Assembly: GCF_019355395.1 (NCBI RefSeq)
Contig: NZ_CP048829.1
Span: forward strand, 2,769,001-2,833,000
DNA from: Chordicoccus furentiruminis
Lineage (GTDB): Bacteria; Bacillota; Clostridia; Lachnospirales; Lachnospiraceae
Reading direction: 5' to 3'
DNA: 64,000 bases
In this document: positions 54,248 through 63,161 of the stretch, piece by piece
Layout: every line of letters starts with the position of its first letter
Numbering within the stretch: position 1 is the stretch's first letter
The notes under the pieces: generated by a model
Databases searched by the model: none
Seen by the model: only the letters and a program-made list of their open reading frames with translations
What the model was told of the DNA's origin: nothing
Translations under genes and position numbers: made by a program

Positions 54248-55268
54248 AAATAAGCTAGGACGCATCCCGAAGCTGATGGATTTTGATCGATATGGCGAAA
54301 TGGATATTCTCCATATCTTTGAAAAGTGCGGATCATACTATCATTTTCTTGTGCGATATGAGAAAGAGTATAATGAAAGACTGCCAGAACGTGAAGCTGA
54401 AGTGATCGAATTCATATCGGGCAAGCTGGCGGACGGAAAAAGGCCGGAGGAACTGATCCTTCTTAAAAACGCGCTGGAAGAACCGGATCATCTCTTTCAA
54501 AAGGATTTGTGTCTTAGAGGCAGCAGTTCCTCGGAGAATAATGCATTGCTGAGGGAAAGTGTCATCAGTGTTCTGACCAACACGTTTCCGACTGAAGTCG
54601 GACGGAAGAAATATGCTGACTGCATACTGATAGAGCCAAATGGTGAGGGGGACTATCGCCTCACACCAGATTTTGTGAAAATGCTTCAGAACACTCGATT
54701 CCGCGCGATCCTTGAGGAACTGCTCGATTTCGGAATTAACAGAAATAAGCGTGACTATGCCGCCCGGTATAAGAATACCGATCTGGTACTGTACCAGAAA
54801 TATACGTATGAGGATGTCTGCCATCTTCTTAACTGGAAGCGTAATGAAGTGCCGCTTAATATCGGCGGATACAAGTATGATGCCAGGACCAGGACGTTTC
54901 CTGTGTTCGTCAACTATGTGAAGGATGAAAATGTAGCGGCTACGCAGCGGTATGAGGATCAGTTCACAGCTCCGGAACACCTGACGGCAATCTCAAAGTC
55001 AGGCCGCACCGTTGAATCTGAGGATCTTCAGAACTTTCTTCATTGTGAAGAGCGGAATATTGCGGTGCATCTGTTCGTGCGGAAAAACAAGGATGATAAG
55101 ATTTCCAAGGAATTTTATTATCTCGGACAGATGTTTCCGGATCAGAAGATGGAGCCGGAGGAATTTGTTCTTCCGGGTACGAGCAAGACGGCCGTCCGGA
55201 TGTACTGGCGTCTTGACCGGCCGGTTCGGGAGGACCTCTACGAGTACATCACGGAGGAAACGATTTGA
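54234..55268 (+). pseudogene. DUF3427 C-terminal part of a beheaded SNF2/DEAH-type helicase
   Basis: About 344 codons remain. LRNKLGRIPKLMDFDRYGE followed by LLNWKRNEVPLNIGGYKYD and VRKNKDDKISKEFYYLG is the DUF3427 region found at the C terminus of large helicases with an N-terminal nuclease or helicase core. That whole core is missing: the frame emerges from the IS1634 terminal repeat. Its former partner is probably the Nudix gene just downstream, as such helicases often neighbour a MutT. Confidence 0.85.
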
Positions 55269-55342
55269 ATCGTTTTACGGCTTCGCTTTGAGCGGCCTGT
55301 TTGGGTTCAGAGCATTTTCGACTATATGAAAGAGGAATGAGG

Positions 55343-55753
55343 ATGGAAGTCAAACATGTGGTTTGCGCCGTCATTCTGGATGGCGGCAGGATTTTCGCAA
55401 CACAGCGCGGATACGGTGAATTCAAAGATGGCTGGGAATTCCCGGGAGGCAAGATCGAAGTGGGCGAATCCGCGGAGCAGGCAATTGTTCGTGAAATCCG
55501 GGAGGAACTGGATACGGTGGTTGAGCCGATCCGCCTGCTGGATACAGTTGAAAAGGATTACCCGTCCTTTCATCTGTCCATGCAGTGCTTTTTGTGCCGG
55601 GTGAAAAGCGGCCATCTGAAACTGCTGGAGCATGAAGCGGCACGGTGGCTTGACAAGCAGCATCTCTATAATGTTGCGTGGCTGCCGGCGGATCTGGATC
55701 TGGTGCGAAGCAAGGTGGCGGGGCTGCTGACGGATTCGGGCGAAGTCAGGTAA
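55343..55753 (+). CDS. MutT-like Nudix hydrolase
   Basis: 136 residues. ATG 55343 is seven bases after AGAGG. The Nudix box reads GGKIEVGESAEQAIVREIREEL, with the catalytic Glu residues in place; the family's final Gly is replaced by Asp. VVCAVILDGGRIFATQR opens it in the manner of 8-oxo-dGTP pyrophosphatases. It lies 74 bases after the helicase remnant and was probably its operon partner. The gene itself is intact. Confidence 0.9.
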   Translation: MEVKHVVCAVILDGGRIFATQRGYGEFKDGWEFPGGKIEVGESAEQAIVREIREELDTVVEPIRLLDTVEKDYPSFHLSMQCFLCRVKSGHLKLLEHEAARWLDKQHLYNVAWLPADLDLVRSKVAGLLTDSGEVR

Positions 55754-55945
55754 AGCCGGCATGAAGGACACTTTATTTGCAAATGCAACCTGATCACAAT
55801 CAGATCTCGCTGAACGTCACAAAGGACTGGTGCTTCCAGAAGAAAAGACTGAAACGCGGAGATCCGAGAGTCAGAGGAAACGACCCGGGGCGACGCCTTC
55901 AGGATAAGTCCGGGCTGCCTTTGCTGAAGAGGAGGATAACGAAAG

Positions 55946-56541
55946 ATGAGCGACACTATGATGCCGGATAAGATGAACTGGGATGACATACGCGCGCTGT
56001 ATCGGAAGGCAAGGCAGTGTTTTTACAGTTCCAAGAAAAGCTTTTCACAATAGAAGCGCGATCAGGACGAAGGCTGGTTCTATCTTTGGAGGGCCTATCA
56101 TTATGCTGCGGCGGCAGGCGAACAGGACGCCGATCATCTTGTGTACGCCAGAATTCTTGCGATGATGGATCATGAGATGATGTGCAGTCTTTCCTGCAGG
56201 ATCTGCTGAGCGGGAATCCGTACGGCGCGTATCGAAAGATACGAGATGAATACAGTCAGTCTGATCTGATTTGGATGAAATTCACCTCATCCGGTCATCT
56301 GGGAGCAGTCGGAGCGGGTGACAGCCTTCATTTTGACGAAGAGGATCCGTCTTCTGAGATGATAAGAGTCTGCGGTCAGGATTGGGATCGCTCCTTTGTT
56401 CTGGTTTTTCCCGTACGAAGAACAGGCGGAATGCCTCTATTGAGAAGGAAGGATCGCGATGCCGTCGAAATGGCGGTTCGCTGCTATCTGATATCAGAAG
56501 ACGTGCCTGTTCTTGACTGCTGCGCGTATAGAGGGAGCTGA
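55946..56541 (+). pseudogene. Broken gene of unknown family
   Basis: An in-frame TAG near 56051 and a frameshift near 56180 divide what looks like one protein: MSDTMMPDKMNWDDIRALYRK, KRDQDEGWFYLWRAYHYAAA, and then SFLQDLLSGNPYGAYRK to the end at 56541. The parts join without overlap. I do not recognise the family. It is small, helical and soluble. The region after the helicase-Nudix pair seems to be decaying. Confidence 0.6.
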
Positions 56542-56600
56542 TGTTAAGGGCGGGATTCCCGGATGCCAGCGAAGGCACTGACATCCGGGGAAGCATCCCG

Positions 56601-57389
56601 TCACTTCCAAAGGTAAGAGGTCATGGACATCGAGCCCAGTTCCCTGTATTCGTTCCAGACGGTGACCGTATCGGTATTGGAAACGGCTCCGAGCGCCACA
56701 AGCAGCGGATCGTAGTGCTCCGCGGTCGGGACGGACTGACGGAAGCCGTGAATGGATTGATACTCAAGCGGAACAGAGATGCGGCCGTCCGTGACGGCGT
56801 CCCGGATGGTGCGGTCAAATGCATCCGCCCACTCATAGCCGCCGGACATGCTCCAGTCCACAAGCCGGAGGTTATGAACGACATTGCCGCTTGCGAGGAT
56901 CATGGCGCCTTCACGGCGCAACGGCTGCAGTCGTTTCCCGATCTCGAAAAGCGTCTTTGGAGAGGCGTTGATATTGGTGCTGATCATGACGACCGGAACA
57001 TCCGCTTCCGGATACATATTGGAGAGAATGCTCCAGATGCCGTGATCGATTCCCCAGGCATGATCCTCTCTCGCCGCATCGCCGAGGAGCTCCAATGCTT
57101 TGCGGGCGAGTTCCGGCGATCCTGCAGGCGCGTACTTCACTTCGTACAGTTCTTTCGGAAACCCGTACATATCAAAGATCTGGCGATTGCTTTCGGCTGC
57201 GCTGACCAGCGTCTCCCGTGCTGCCCAGTGTGCGGATACGGCGAGGATGACAGAGGGCTTTCCGAGCTGTTTTCCCATATCCGACCATCCGGCTCGGGCG
57301 CGGCTGTCTTCAATCGCATTCATTGGCGAGCCGTGTCCGACGAAAAGGACCGGTGCCTGCGTTTCTTTGCTTCTGCTGTATGCTTCCAT
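56601..57389 (-). CDS. ygiD: LigB/DODA-type extradiol dioxygenase (YgiD)
   Basis: A 262-residue ring-opening dioxygenase of the 4,5-DOPA dioxygenase (YgiD) class. LFVGHGSPMNAIED carries the first metal His, AVSAHWAARET the second, and DHGIWSILSNMYPEADVPVV and ASGNVVHNLR follow. GGAGG lies upstream of ATG. It is divergent from an HxlR regulator, which probably controls it. An oxygen-using enzyme in a presumed anaerobe suggests exposure to, or detoxification of, catechols; this is inferred. Confidence 0.92.
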   Translation of the reverse strand: MEAYSRSKETQAPVLFVGHGSPMNAIEDSRARAGWSDMGKQLGKPSVILAVSAHWAARETLVSAAESNRQIFDMYGFPKELYEVKYAPAGSPELARKALELLGDAAREDHAWGIDHGIWSILSNMYPEADVPVVMISTNINASPKTLFEIGKRLQPLRREGAMILASGNVVHNLRLVDWSMSGGYEWADAFDRTIRDAVTDGRISVPLEYQSIHGFRQSVPTAEHYDPLLVALGAVSNTDTVTVWNEYRELGSMSMTSYLWK

Positions 57390-57441
57390 TTTTCTTTCCT
57401 CCGTATGAGACTTTACTGTCAGGTTCAGATGTGATGAAATG

Positions 57442-57470
57442 ATTGTAGCGGAGCCGGTATCACTTGTGAA
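57442..57470 (-). promoter_or_regulatory. Promoter of ygiD
   Basis: Minus strand TTCACA (57470-57465), a 17-base spacer and TACAAT (57447-57442). Confidence 0.7.
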
Positions 57471-57566
57471 TCAGGCACATTTTTTATATATTGTTCCATA
57501 TAATGAAGCAGCTTTACTTTCTGAAGTATATCGGAGGGCACCCGATTCGAAGGGAGGAGAAAACGA

Positions 57567-57926
57567 ATGGAGGGACAGACGATACCGGTTTACGATGCGG
57601 TATGTCTTCGGAGCATACGCCGCGTGACGGAGATTTTCAGCGGTAAGTGGTCTTTTCTGGTGCTGGAACAGCTTCATATCGGCACGATGCGGTTCAGCGA
57701 ACTGTCCCGCGCGCTCGGAGCCAGCACCAAATCGCTTACGGATACGCTGCGTCATCTTGAGGTGAACGGCATCATTCAGCGAACGGTCCGCCCGACCGTT
57801 CCGGTGACGGTGGAGTATTCTTTGACCGATAAAGGCCGAAGCTTTGACAAGGTCCTTCTTGCGATGAAGGAATGGGAGAACGCGAACGAATCTGGTATGA
57901 TCGAAAAAAGGAGCGGGAGCAGATGA
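57567..57926 (+). CDS. HxlR-family transcriptional regulator
   Basis: A 119-residue winged helix-turn-helix dimeric repressor. CLRSIRRVTEIFSGKWSFLVLEQL and FSELSRALGASTKSLTDTLRHLE are typical. The conserved Cys near the N terminus (AVCLRS) is sometimes redox- or aldehyde-sensing in the family. GGGAGG precedes the ATG. It is divergent from ygiD and overlaps tag by an ATGA junction, so it may govern both sides. Confidence 0.92.
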   Translation: MEGQTIPVYDAVCLRSIRRVTEIFSGKWSFLVLEQLHIGTMRFSELSRALGASTKSLTDTLRHLEVNGIIQRTVRPTVPVTVEYSLTDKGRSFDKVLLAMKEWENANESGMIEKRSGSR

Positions 57927-58570
57927 CCATACAGTGGCCGGACGGGAAAACGCGCTGCAGCTGGTGCAGCCCGAAAAATGAGAGGTATATCCGGTATCAC
58001 GATGAGGAGTGGGGAATCCCGGTTCATGATGACCGTCGGCTGTTTGAAATGCTTCTCCTGGAGTCGTTTCAGGCCGGCCTCTCATGGGAATGCGTGCTGA
58101 ACAAGCGTGAGGCATTCCGGAGGGCCTTCGATGACTTCGATCCGGAAAAGGTCAGCCGGTACAGTGAAGAAAAAATGGAATCGCTCCGGAATGACCCGGC
58201 CATCATCCGGAACAGGCTGAAAATCCGTGCGGCCGTGAAAAATGCGGCGCTTTTTCGGGATATTCAACGGGAATACGGGAGCTTTGACCGCTATCTCTGG
58301 GGATGGACGAACGGGACGGTGATCCGTGAGTGCAGCCGGACAAGCTCGCCGCTGTCGGACGCGGTCTCCGATGATCTCAAAAAACGCGGCATGCAGTTTG
58401 TCGGAAGCACGATCATCTACTCATATCTTCAGGCAGTCGGGGTGATTTTCTCACATGAGGAAGAATGCTTCCTCTGTCAGGAGGAAAAAGCCAAACGGAG
58501 AAAGGTACCTGAGGCCGCAGGCGCAGAAGCTGACCGGCGCTGCCGGGCGGGAGCGCTTCACAGGAGCTGA
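57923..58570 (+). CDS. tag: DNA-3-methyladenine glycosylase I
   Basis: A 215-residue base-excision repair enzyme removing 3-methyladenine. ATG 57923 overlaps the hxlR stop. RCSWC at the N terminus and CFLCQE at the C terminus supply the zinc-site Cys/His set, and YHDEEWGIPVHDDRRLFEML with LLESFQAGLSWECVLNKRE is the family core. About 25 basic residues at the C terminus are extra. Coupling to the HxlR gene suggests that exposure to a reactive compound induces repair. Confidence 0.94.
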   Translation: MTIQWPDGKTRCSWCSPKNERYIRYHDEEWGIPVHDDRRLFEMLLLESFQAGLSWECVLNKREAFRRAFDDFDPEKVSRYSEEKMESLRNDPAIIRNRLKIRAAVKNAALFRDIQREYGSFDRYLWGWTNGTVIRECSRTSSPLSDAVSDDLKKRGMQFVGSTIIYSYLQAVGVIFSHEEECFLCQEEKAKRRKVPEAAGAEADRRCRAGALHRS

Positions 58571-58711
58571 TGCATGAACGGATGGAGGCATGAGAGCATC
58601 CGGAGCATGCTTGGAAAAGGGGAAAGAGATTCGGTCCATGTTGTCATCCGGAAGAGGGAATAACCGCTGACGATCCGGGAACATATTCCATCACGGAAGC
58701 TGGAAGCGAGG

Positions 58712-60046
58712 TCAGGAACAGACAGTCCTTTTTTGATGAAAATACAGTCCGTACCCCGCTGCGTCCGCGAGAAACCATCCGATTGGAACGGACAACCAGA
58801 TCCCGACCTCGCCGACAGAAGGCGCAAGGAGGTAGGCAAGGGCGACCCGCGTCCCGAGTGAGATGACCGTCAGCAGAAGCGACAGACCCGGACGGTTCAT
58901 CGCCCTGTAGTAGCCGTAGAGAAGGAACAGGCATCCGATCCCGATATAAAAGGCGCCTTCGATATGAAGGTAGCGGACGCCGCATGCGATCACGTCCGTC
59001 TCATCCGCGCGAATGAAGATCCGCATGAGCGGTTCGGCAAACATTTGAATCAGCAGGGAGAGAACGATCGAGAAGGCGGCGGCGATTCCGGTCGCTGCAC
59101 GGAATCCGGACCGGACACGGTCTTTTCTGCCGGCTCCGTGGTTCTGGGCGATGAAGATGGAGAAGGCGTTGCCGAAGTCCTGAACAGGCAGGTAGGCGAA
59201 AGCGTCGATTTTGACCGCCGCCGCGAAGGCAGCCATGGTGACGGCTCCGAATCCGTCGACCAGCCGCTGTACGAGAAGAATACCGAAATTCATGCATGAC
59301 TGCTGCGCGCAGGTCAGCACGGACAGATCCAGAATCTCCTTCAGGATATCCGGGGCAAACTTCAGGTCTTGACGGCCGGGGAGGATGTCCCGGTATTTTC
59401 TGATGCAGCAGATCAGGATCCCGATGCCTGCTTCGTACTGCGCGATGACGGTGGCGGCAGCCGCGCCGGTGATGCCCCATCGGAAACCCATCACAAAGAG
59501 CAGATCAAGGATGATGTTCAGAACAGCCGAGCTCCCCAGAAACCACAGAGGCGTGACCGAGTTTCCGACAGCCCGCATCAGGCATGCGACGAAATTATAC
59601 AGAGACGTGGCGGTCAGTCCGGTAAAGATGATGACGAGATAGACCCGCATGGAACCGAGAATTTCGCGGGGAACATCCAGAAAGACAAGAATCGGATCAA
59701 GAAAAAGGCAGACGGCGGCGTTCAGCGCGAGCGTGATCACCAGAATCAGGAGAAAGGCGTGCCAGACGGCGGTCTTCAGCGCGCGGCGGTCGTTTTTACC
59801 GAAGCAGATGGAGAACAGAACGCCGGATCCCATGGACAGACCGATAAAAACGGAAGTCAGAAACGTCATGAGCGCATAGGCGGATCCGACCGCAGCCAGT
59901 GCCCGGCTCCCGATTGCCTTTCCCACAATCAGCGTGTCCGTGATATTGTACAGCTTCTGCAGGAGATCGCCGGCGATCATCGGAACCGCGAACAGGATCA
60001 GTTTTCTGCCGATACTTCCTTCTGTCAAATCAAGATCGTTTCGCAT
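58712..60046 (-). CDS. MATE-family efflux transporter (second)
   Basis: 444 residues, 12 membrane helices. ATG 60046 is chosen because DLTEGSIGRKLILFAVPMI then begins as is usual for the family; a longer frame has no ribosome site. LYNITDTLIVGKAIG and CLMRAVGNSVTPLWFL are MATE hallmarks. It is of a different subgroup from the MATE protein encoded at 20081. Its last 25 codons have a relict copy at 37841-37916. It is the last chromosomal gene before the integrative element. Confidence 0.93.
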   Translation of the reverse strand: MRNDLDLTEGSIGRKLILFAVPMIAGDLLQKLYNITDTLIVGKAIGSRALAAVGSAYALMTFLTSVFIGLSMGSGVLFSICFGKNDRRALKTAVWHAFLLILVITLALNAAVCLFLDPILVFLDVPREILGSMRVYLVIIFTGLTATSLYNFVACLMRAVGNSVTPLWFLGSSAVLNIILDLLFVMGFRWGITGAAAATVIAQYEAGIGILICCIRKYRDILPGRQDLKFAPDILKEILDLSVLTCAQQSCMNFGILLVQRLVDGFGAVTMAAFAAAVKIDAFAYLPVQDFGNAFSIFIAQNHGAGRKDRVRSGFRAATGIAAAFSIVLSLLIQMFAEPLMRIFIRADETDVIACGVRYLHIEGAFYIGIGCLFLLYGYYRAMNRPGLSLLLTVISLGTRVALAYLLAPSVGEVGIWLSVPIGWFLADAAGYGLYFHQKRTVCS

Positions 60047-60254
60047 GCCGGGGTTCCTCTGAGCACGGCTCGGATGCTGCAGTGCGGAGCTATCCGGGGA
60101 AAATGCCACGCTTCTAATGACTAGGATACCGATAAGCCTCTATACTGAAAATAATCATTATCAAATAGTTGAGGTATATTCAGTTGTTATGCACTTAACC
60201 AAAAACAGCCAATTACTCGTATATATTGCGATATTTAACACTTGTCGTAGCACA
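60047..60254. other. Probable junction between chromosome and integrative element
   Basis: AT-rich, without genes. The base composition drops sharply from about 60110 on. The attachment site should be here, next to the integrase 3' end, but the other end is outside the window and the core sequence cannot be fixed. Confidence 0.45.
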
Positions 60255-61370
60255 TCAGCTCGTTTTTATCGCAACGGCCTTCGCCGCCTCTACCTTTTTT
60301 TCAACCATGGCGTGCGTATAAAGATCGAGCGTGATACGCGTGTCACTGTGTCCTAGCAGTTCAGAAAGAATCTTAAAATCTCCGGGCCGTTGTTCAATGA
60401 AGCGCGTTGCGTAGGTGTCTCTGAAGGCGTGAGAAGTAAACGGATCGATTCCCGCCGCCTTGCAGATATTCCGTATGTGCTGGTTTATGTTGTTTTCGTG
60501 AATTGCGCCGCCTGTCACGGAACGGAAAAGAAGTCCCGACAAGTCTCCTTCGAATAGAAGGGCATTCGTTCCCTGCTGATTGTGAATGATTTCCGCGGCC
60601 TCATCGGTCAACGGAATATCCCGCGTGCCGGATTTGGTCTTCGTGCTTTGCCCCACGACCCGCGCACCAAAATGATTTTGCGTGAGGGTCCGCCGGATAT
60701 GAATAAATCCATGAAGGCGGTCAATGTCGGCCGGATATAGCGCCGCTGCCTCGCCCAACCGCATTCCTGTATGAATCATCAGCTTAAACAGGTTCAAGAA
60801 TGGATCATTCTTTTTTGATGCGGCTTCAAAGAATCGGCGCGTCTCTTCTTCTGTCAATGCCCGGTGCTTTGTCTTTGTCGCCGGCGGATCTGTGCGCCTC
60901 AGCGCTTTCAGCCCAATGCACGGACTTTTAATAATAGTGTCATCCAATACAGCGGCTCGAAAGACATGCCCCAGATGGCTTAGATACTGGTTAATTGTCT
61001 GAGGAGCTACCCCACGCGCAAGAAGAGATTCACGTACATGCTCAATGTCGCGGCGCGTAATGTCCGACATGCGAAGATCTCCAATCTTTTTTCCTCCGGC
61101 GACTTTCTCATTCGCCGTCGCCTTGAAACAATATGCTTCCGCGCGAAGCGTGTTTTCTTTTACTTCATGCCTTCTGGCAGCGGTAAAATCTTCGTAGTAT
61201 TCAAACAGTGTCGGGTTATGACGCCTTCTCTGCCCTTCCTCAAGTACCTTCCTCCGATTTGCTTCCTTCTCGACGGCCTCGCGGGCGGTTTTCCCATAAA
61301 CGGAATACCGTTTTCCGTCGAACGTGAACGTCCTTCTAATATAGCCATTGCTTTTCTTTCTCCTTGCCAT
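60255..61370 (-). CDS. int: Tyrosine-family site-specific integrase
   Basis: 371 residues. ATG 61370 is preferred; a GTG lies one codon earlier. An AP2-like N-terminal arm-binding region (GYIRRTFTFDGKRYSVYGKT) precedes a SAM-like core-binding domain and the catalytic domain, with Arg in TGMRLGE, HAFRDTYATRF (H-x-x-R), LLGHSD and the nucleophile Tyr in LDLYTH. All active-site residues are present. Typical of Tn916-like or phage integrases of Firmicutes. It probably inserts the island at the junction to its left. Confidence 0.95.
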   Translation of the reverse strand: MARRKKSNGYIRRTFTFDGKRYSVYGKTAREAVEKEANRRKVLEEGQRRRHNPTLFEYYEDFTAARRHEVKENTLRAEAYCFKATANEKVAGGKKIGDLRMSDITRRDIEHVRESLLARGVAPQTINQYLSHLGHVFRAAVLDDTIIKSPCIGLKALRRTDPPATKTKHRALTEEETRRFFEAASKKNDPFLNLFKLMIHTGMRLGEAAALYPADIDRLHGFIHIRRTLTQNHFGARVVGQSTKTKSGTRDIPLTDEAAEIIHNQQGTNALLFEGDLSGLLFRSVTGGAIHENNINQHIRNICKAAGIDPFTSHAFRDTYATRFIEQRPGDFKILSELLGHSDTRITLDLYTHAMVEKKVEAAKAVAIKTS

Positions 61371-61486
61371 CACAAGTCCCCCATTGTCATTATCTGACCT
61401 GCATTATTATGTTCGGCGCGGAAAAATATCCGCGCCGATACAACAATGCCGATACAACAATCATATCGATAGAACAACGGCCGCTT

Positions 61487-61960
61487 TCACGTTGTCGCAC
61501 TGCCTGTCAAAAGTCGGCCGGCAGCGGGGCAGGGAAACAGCTCATCAACAGGTACATTGTAGTACCTTGCAAAAGCAATCTTCACTTCATCTCGTGGAAC
61601 GCGCTGACCGCTTTCGTAGGCCCTCAGGGCGCACAGGCTTATATTCAACTCGCGTGCCGCTTCACACTCCGTCGCGGACCCTCTGAGGCGTCTCAGGCGC
61701 GGCCCTAAGGCCGTATCTTGCGCACAGGCAGCAGAGCCCGCCGCGGCAGCGGCGAACGCCCTTCCGCGCTCAAATCCAAGCGCATACACGGCAATCAGCG
61801 CATCCCATCCAGCATCCCCGCTGCCGCCTCTGACGGCCTCCATCGCGGCGCAAAGTTCGTAGGGCGTCAGGTCAAAAGTTTCGTGATCCTTGACAGCCTT
61901 CATATAGGCCAGTACAGCCCGATGTGCTCCGTTCTCTCTCTTGTAATCGTCCTTCATCAT
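61487..61960 (-). CDS. XRE-family transcriptional regulator (element repressor)
   Basis: 157 residues. ATG 61960 follows AAGGAAGG. The C-terminal ~60 residues form a helix-turn-helix (CEAARELNISLCALRAYESGQ, then RVPRDEVKIAFARYYNVPVDELF), a clear XRE domain. The N-terminal part (YELCAAMEAVRGG) is an Ala-rich helical region of unknown role, an unusual order because HTH domains are usually first. Divergent from the 87-residue gene, the layout is that of a lysogeny switch. Confidence 0.85.
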   Translation of the reverse strand: MMKDDYKRENGAHRAVLAYMKAVKDHETFDLTPYELCAAMEAVRGGSGDAGWDALIAVYALGFERGRAFAAAAAGSAACAQDTALGPRLRRLRGSATECEAARELNISLCALRAYESGQRVPRDEVKIAFARYYNVPVDELFPCPAAGRLLTGSATT

Positions 61961-62148
61961 TGCAATGTACCTTCCTTTCCTGATCATATTATAACGTGTC
62001 TACACGTATCACGCTATTGGAAATGTGCCGAATGTGCGCACACATATTTGTCTACTATTATACGTGTACACACTTGCTTTAACGTGATATACTATTCATG
62101 ATGAAAAAAGTATAGTCACGCACAGTAGAAGCATCAGGGGACCGCCTC

Positions 62149-62412
62149 ATGAACGAAAAAAAGACAAACTATCGCGGAAACACGGAAGCTCGCAAGCGCG
62201 CCACAAACAAATACCACAAAGAGACAATTGAAACCATCGCGGTTCACGTTCCAAAGAGCGGACGTAACAAGGAATATTACAAATCTCAGGCAGTTGCATG
62301 GGGGATGTCTCTTAATCAGTTCGCCGTTTCCGCTCTCGACGAAAAGATTGCCCGAGGACCTTTAAGCGGCGATGCGGATCAGGACGAAACCCGCGGCGAA
62401 AAATCATCATAG
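62149..62412 (+). CDS. Small ribbon-helix-helix-like protein
   Basis: 87 residues, basic. ETIAVHVPKSGRNKEYYKSQAVAWGMSLNQFAVSALDEKI has the strand-helix-helix pattern of Arc/MetJ-like DNA-binding proteins and of small plasmid/phage orphan regulators. AGGGG precedes the ATG. Divergent from the XRE repressor, it may be the counter-regulator. Function inferred from pattern and position. Confidence 0.65.
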   Translation: MNEKKTNYRGNTEARKRATNKYHKETIETIAVHVPKSGRNKEYYKSQAVAWGMSLNQFAVSALDEKIARGPLSGDADQDETRGEKSS

Positions 62413-62676
62413 CCGGAGGCGGCAGCGGCCGCCCTGGCATATATCACGCGGCGATCAGTCAAAGCATCAATCCGTTTTTCTCGTAGTTCATGGCTACGTC
62501 TTCAGCGTGGCTTGTCCTTGTCCTGCTGAACTTCCTAATGCCGCCGCTGACCGCGTGACCGTAGATATTTCCTCGCGCGCGCGAGCAGAGTTCCGAAGTT
62601 TCCCACCCCGCATCCCGTTCGCCCCAAAAGAAAAACGACGGAAATTTTGACGGGGGGATTTTTTGATCAATTCAGA
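62413..62676. other. Gene-free stretch in the element
   Basis: No convincing frame, promoter or terminator seen. It contains short GC-rich alternating runs (CGCGCGCG near 62574) and lies between two converging genes. Confidence 0.4.
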
Positions 62677-62970
62677 TCATTCCGTATCAACAAGGCAAGC
62701 GAAAGCAACATCTCGCGGAATTGGCATGATGCGGTACGCAATGGATTTGGATTGCACTCTATATTCCAGAAGGGCATAACCTTCTTTACCGCGGTCGTAG
62801 AGCAGGTAAGAACAGCCATCAACTTCATCACCTGTCGCAAAAGGGGACCTGCGAACAAAACACACGTACGTCTTAAAAGGCGCAGGACTCCACTTACAGC
62901 CGGACTGTTCAAGCCGTCTTAGCGTTGTTCCCGTGATGTGCGTGATTTCATCGATCTTTCTTTCCTGCAT
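62677..62970 (-). CDS. Small hypothetical protein of the element
   Basis: 97 residues. ATG 62970 follows AAAGGA by about nine bases. MQERKIDEITHITGTTLRRLEQSGCKW may be a short helix-turn-helix-like start; the remainder is a beta-rich, Tyr-containing domain. I do not recognise the family. Same strand as the RepA-like gene upstream and likely in its transcript. Confidence 0.5.
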   Translation of the reverse strand: MQERKIDEITHITGTTLRRLEQSGCKWSPAPFKTYVCFVRRSPFATGDEVDGCSYLLYDRGKEGYALLEYRVQSKSIAYRIMPIPRDVAFACLVDTE

Positions 62971-63028
62971 TATCGTTTGTCCTTTCTCTATCAAAGATCT
63001 TTCGGCCTTACTAGATCAGACCATAGTT

Positions 63029-63140
63029 GCTTGCTGTACCACCATGGCACAGTAAAGTTTTTCCTACAGTTGCAGGCTTTTTCGCTTGCTGTACCACTTA
63101 TCGCGAATGCCCCAGAAGGTGCGGCGATAAGCGGTACAGC
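63029..63140. repeat. Direct and inverted repeats next to the RepA-like gene
   Basis: GCTTGCTGTACCAC occurs at 63029-63042 and again at 63084-63097. The second copy extends to a 17-bp arm (63088-63104) whose reverse complement, with one mismatch, lies at 63124-63140. Iteron-like spacing near a replication-type gene suggests an origin, operator or terminator. Confidence 0.55.
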
Positions 63141-63161
63141 AAAGATCGGCAGGCAGAAGAT

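Noticed and set aside
62372-62650. 92-codon frame after the small ribbon-helix-helix gene
   Set aside because: It overlaps that gene out of frame, has biased Arg/Pro/Ser composition and no ribosome site.
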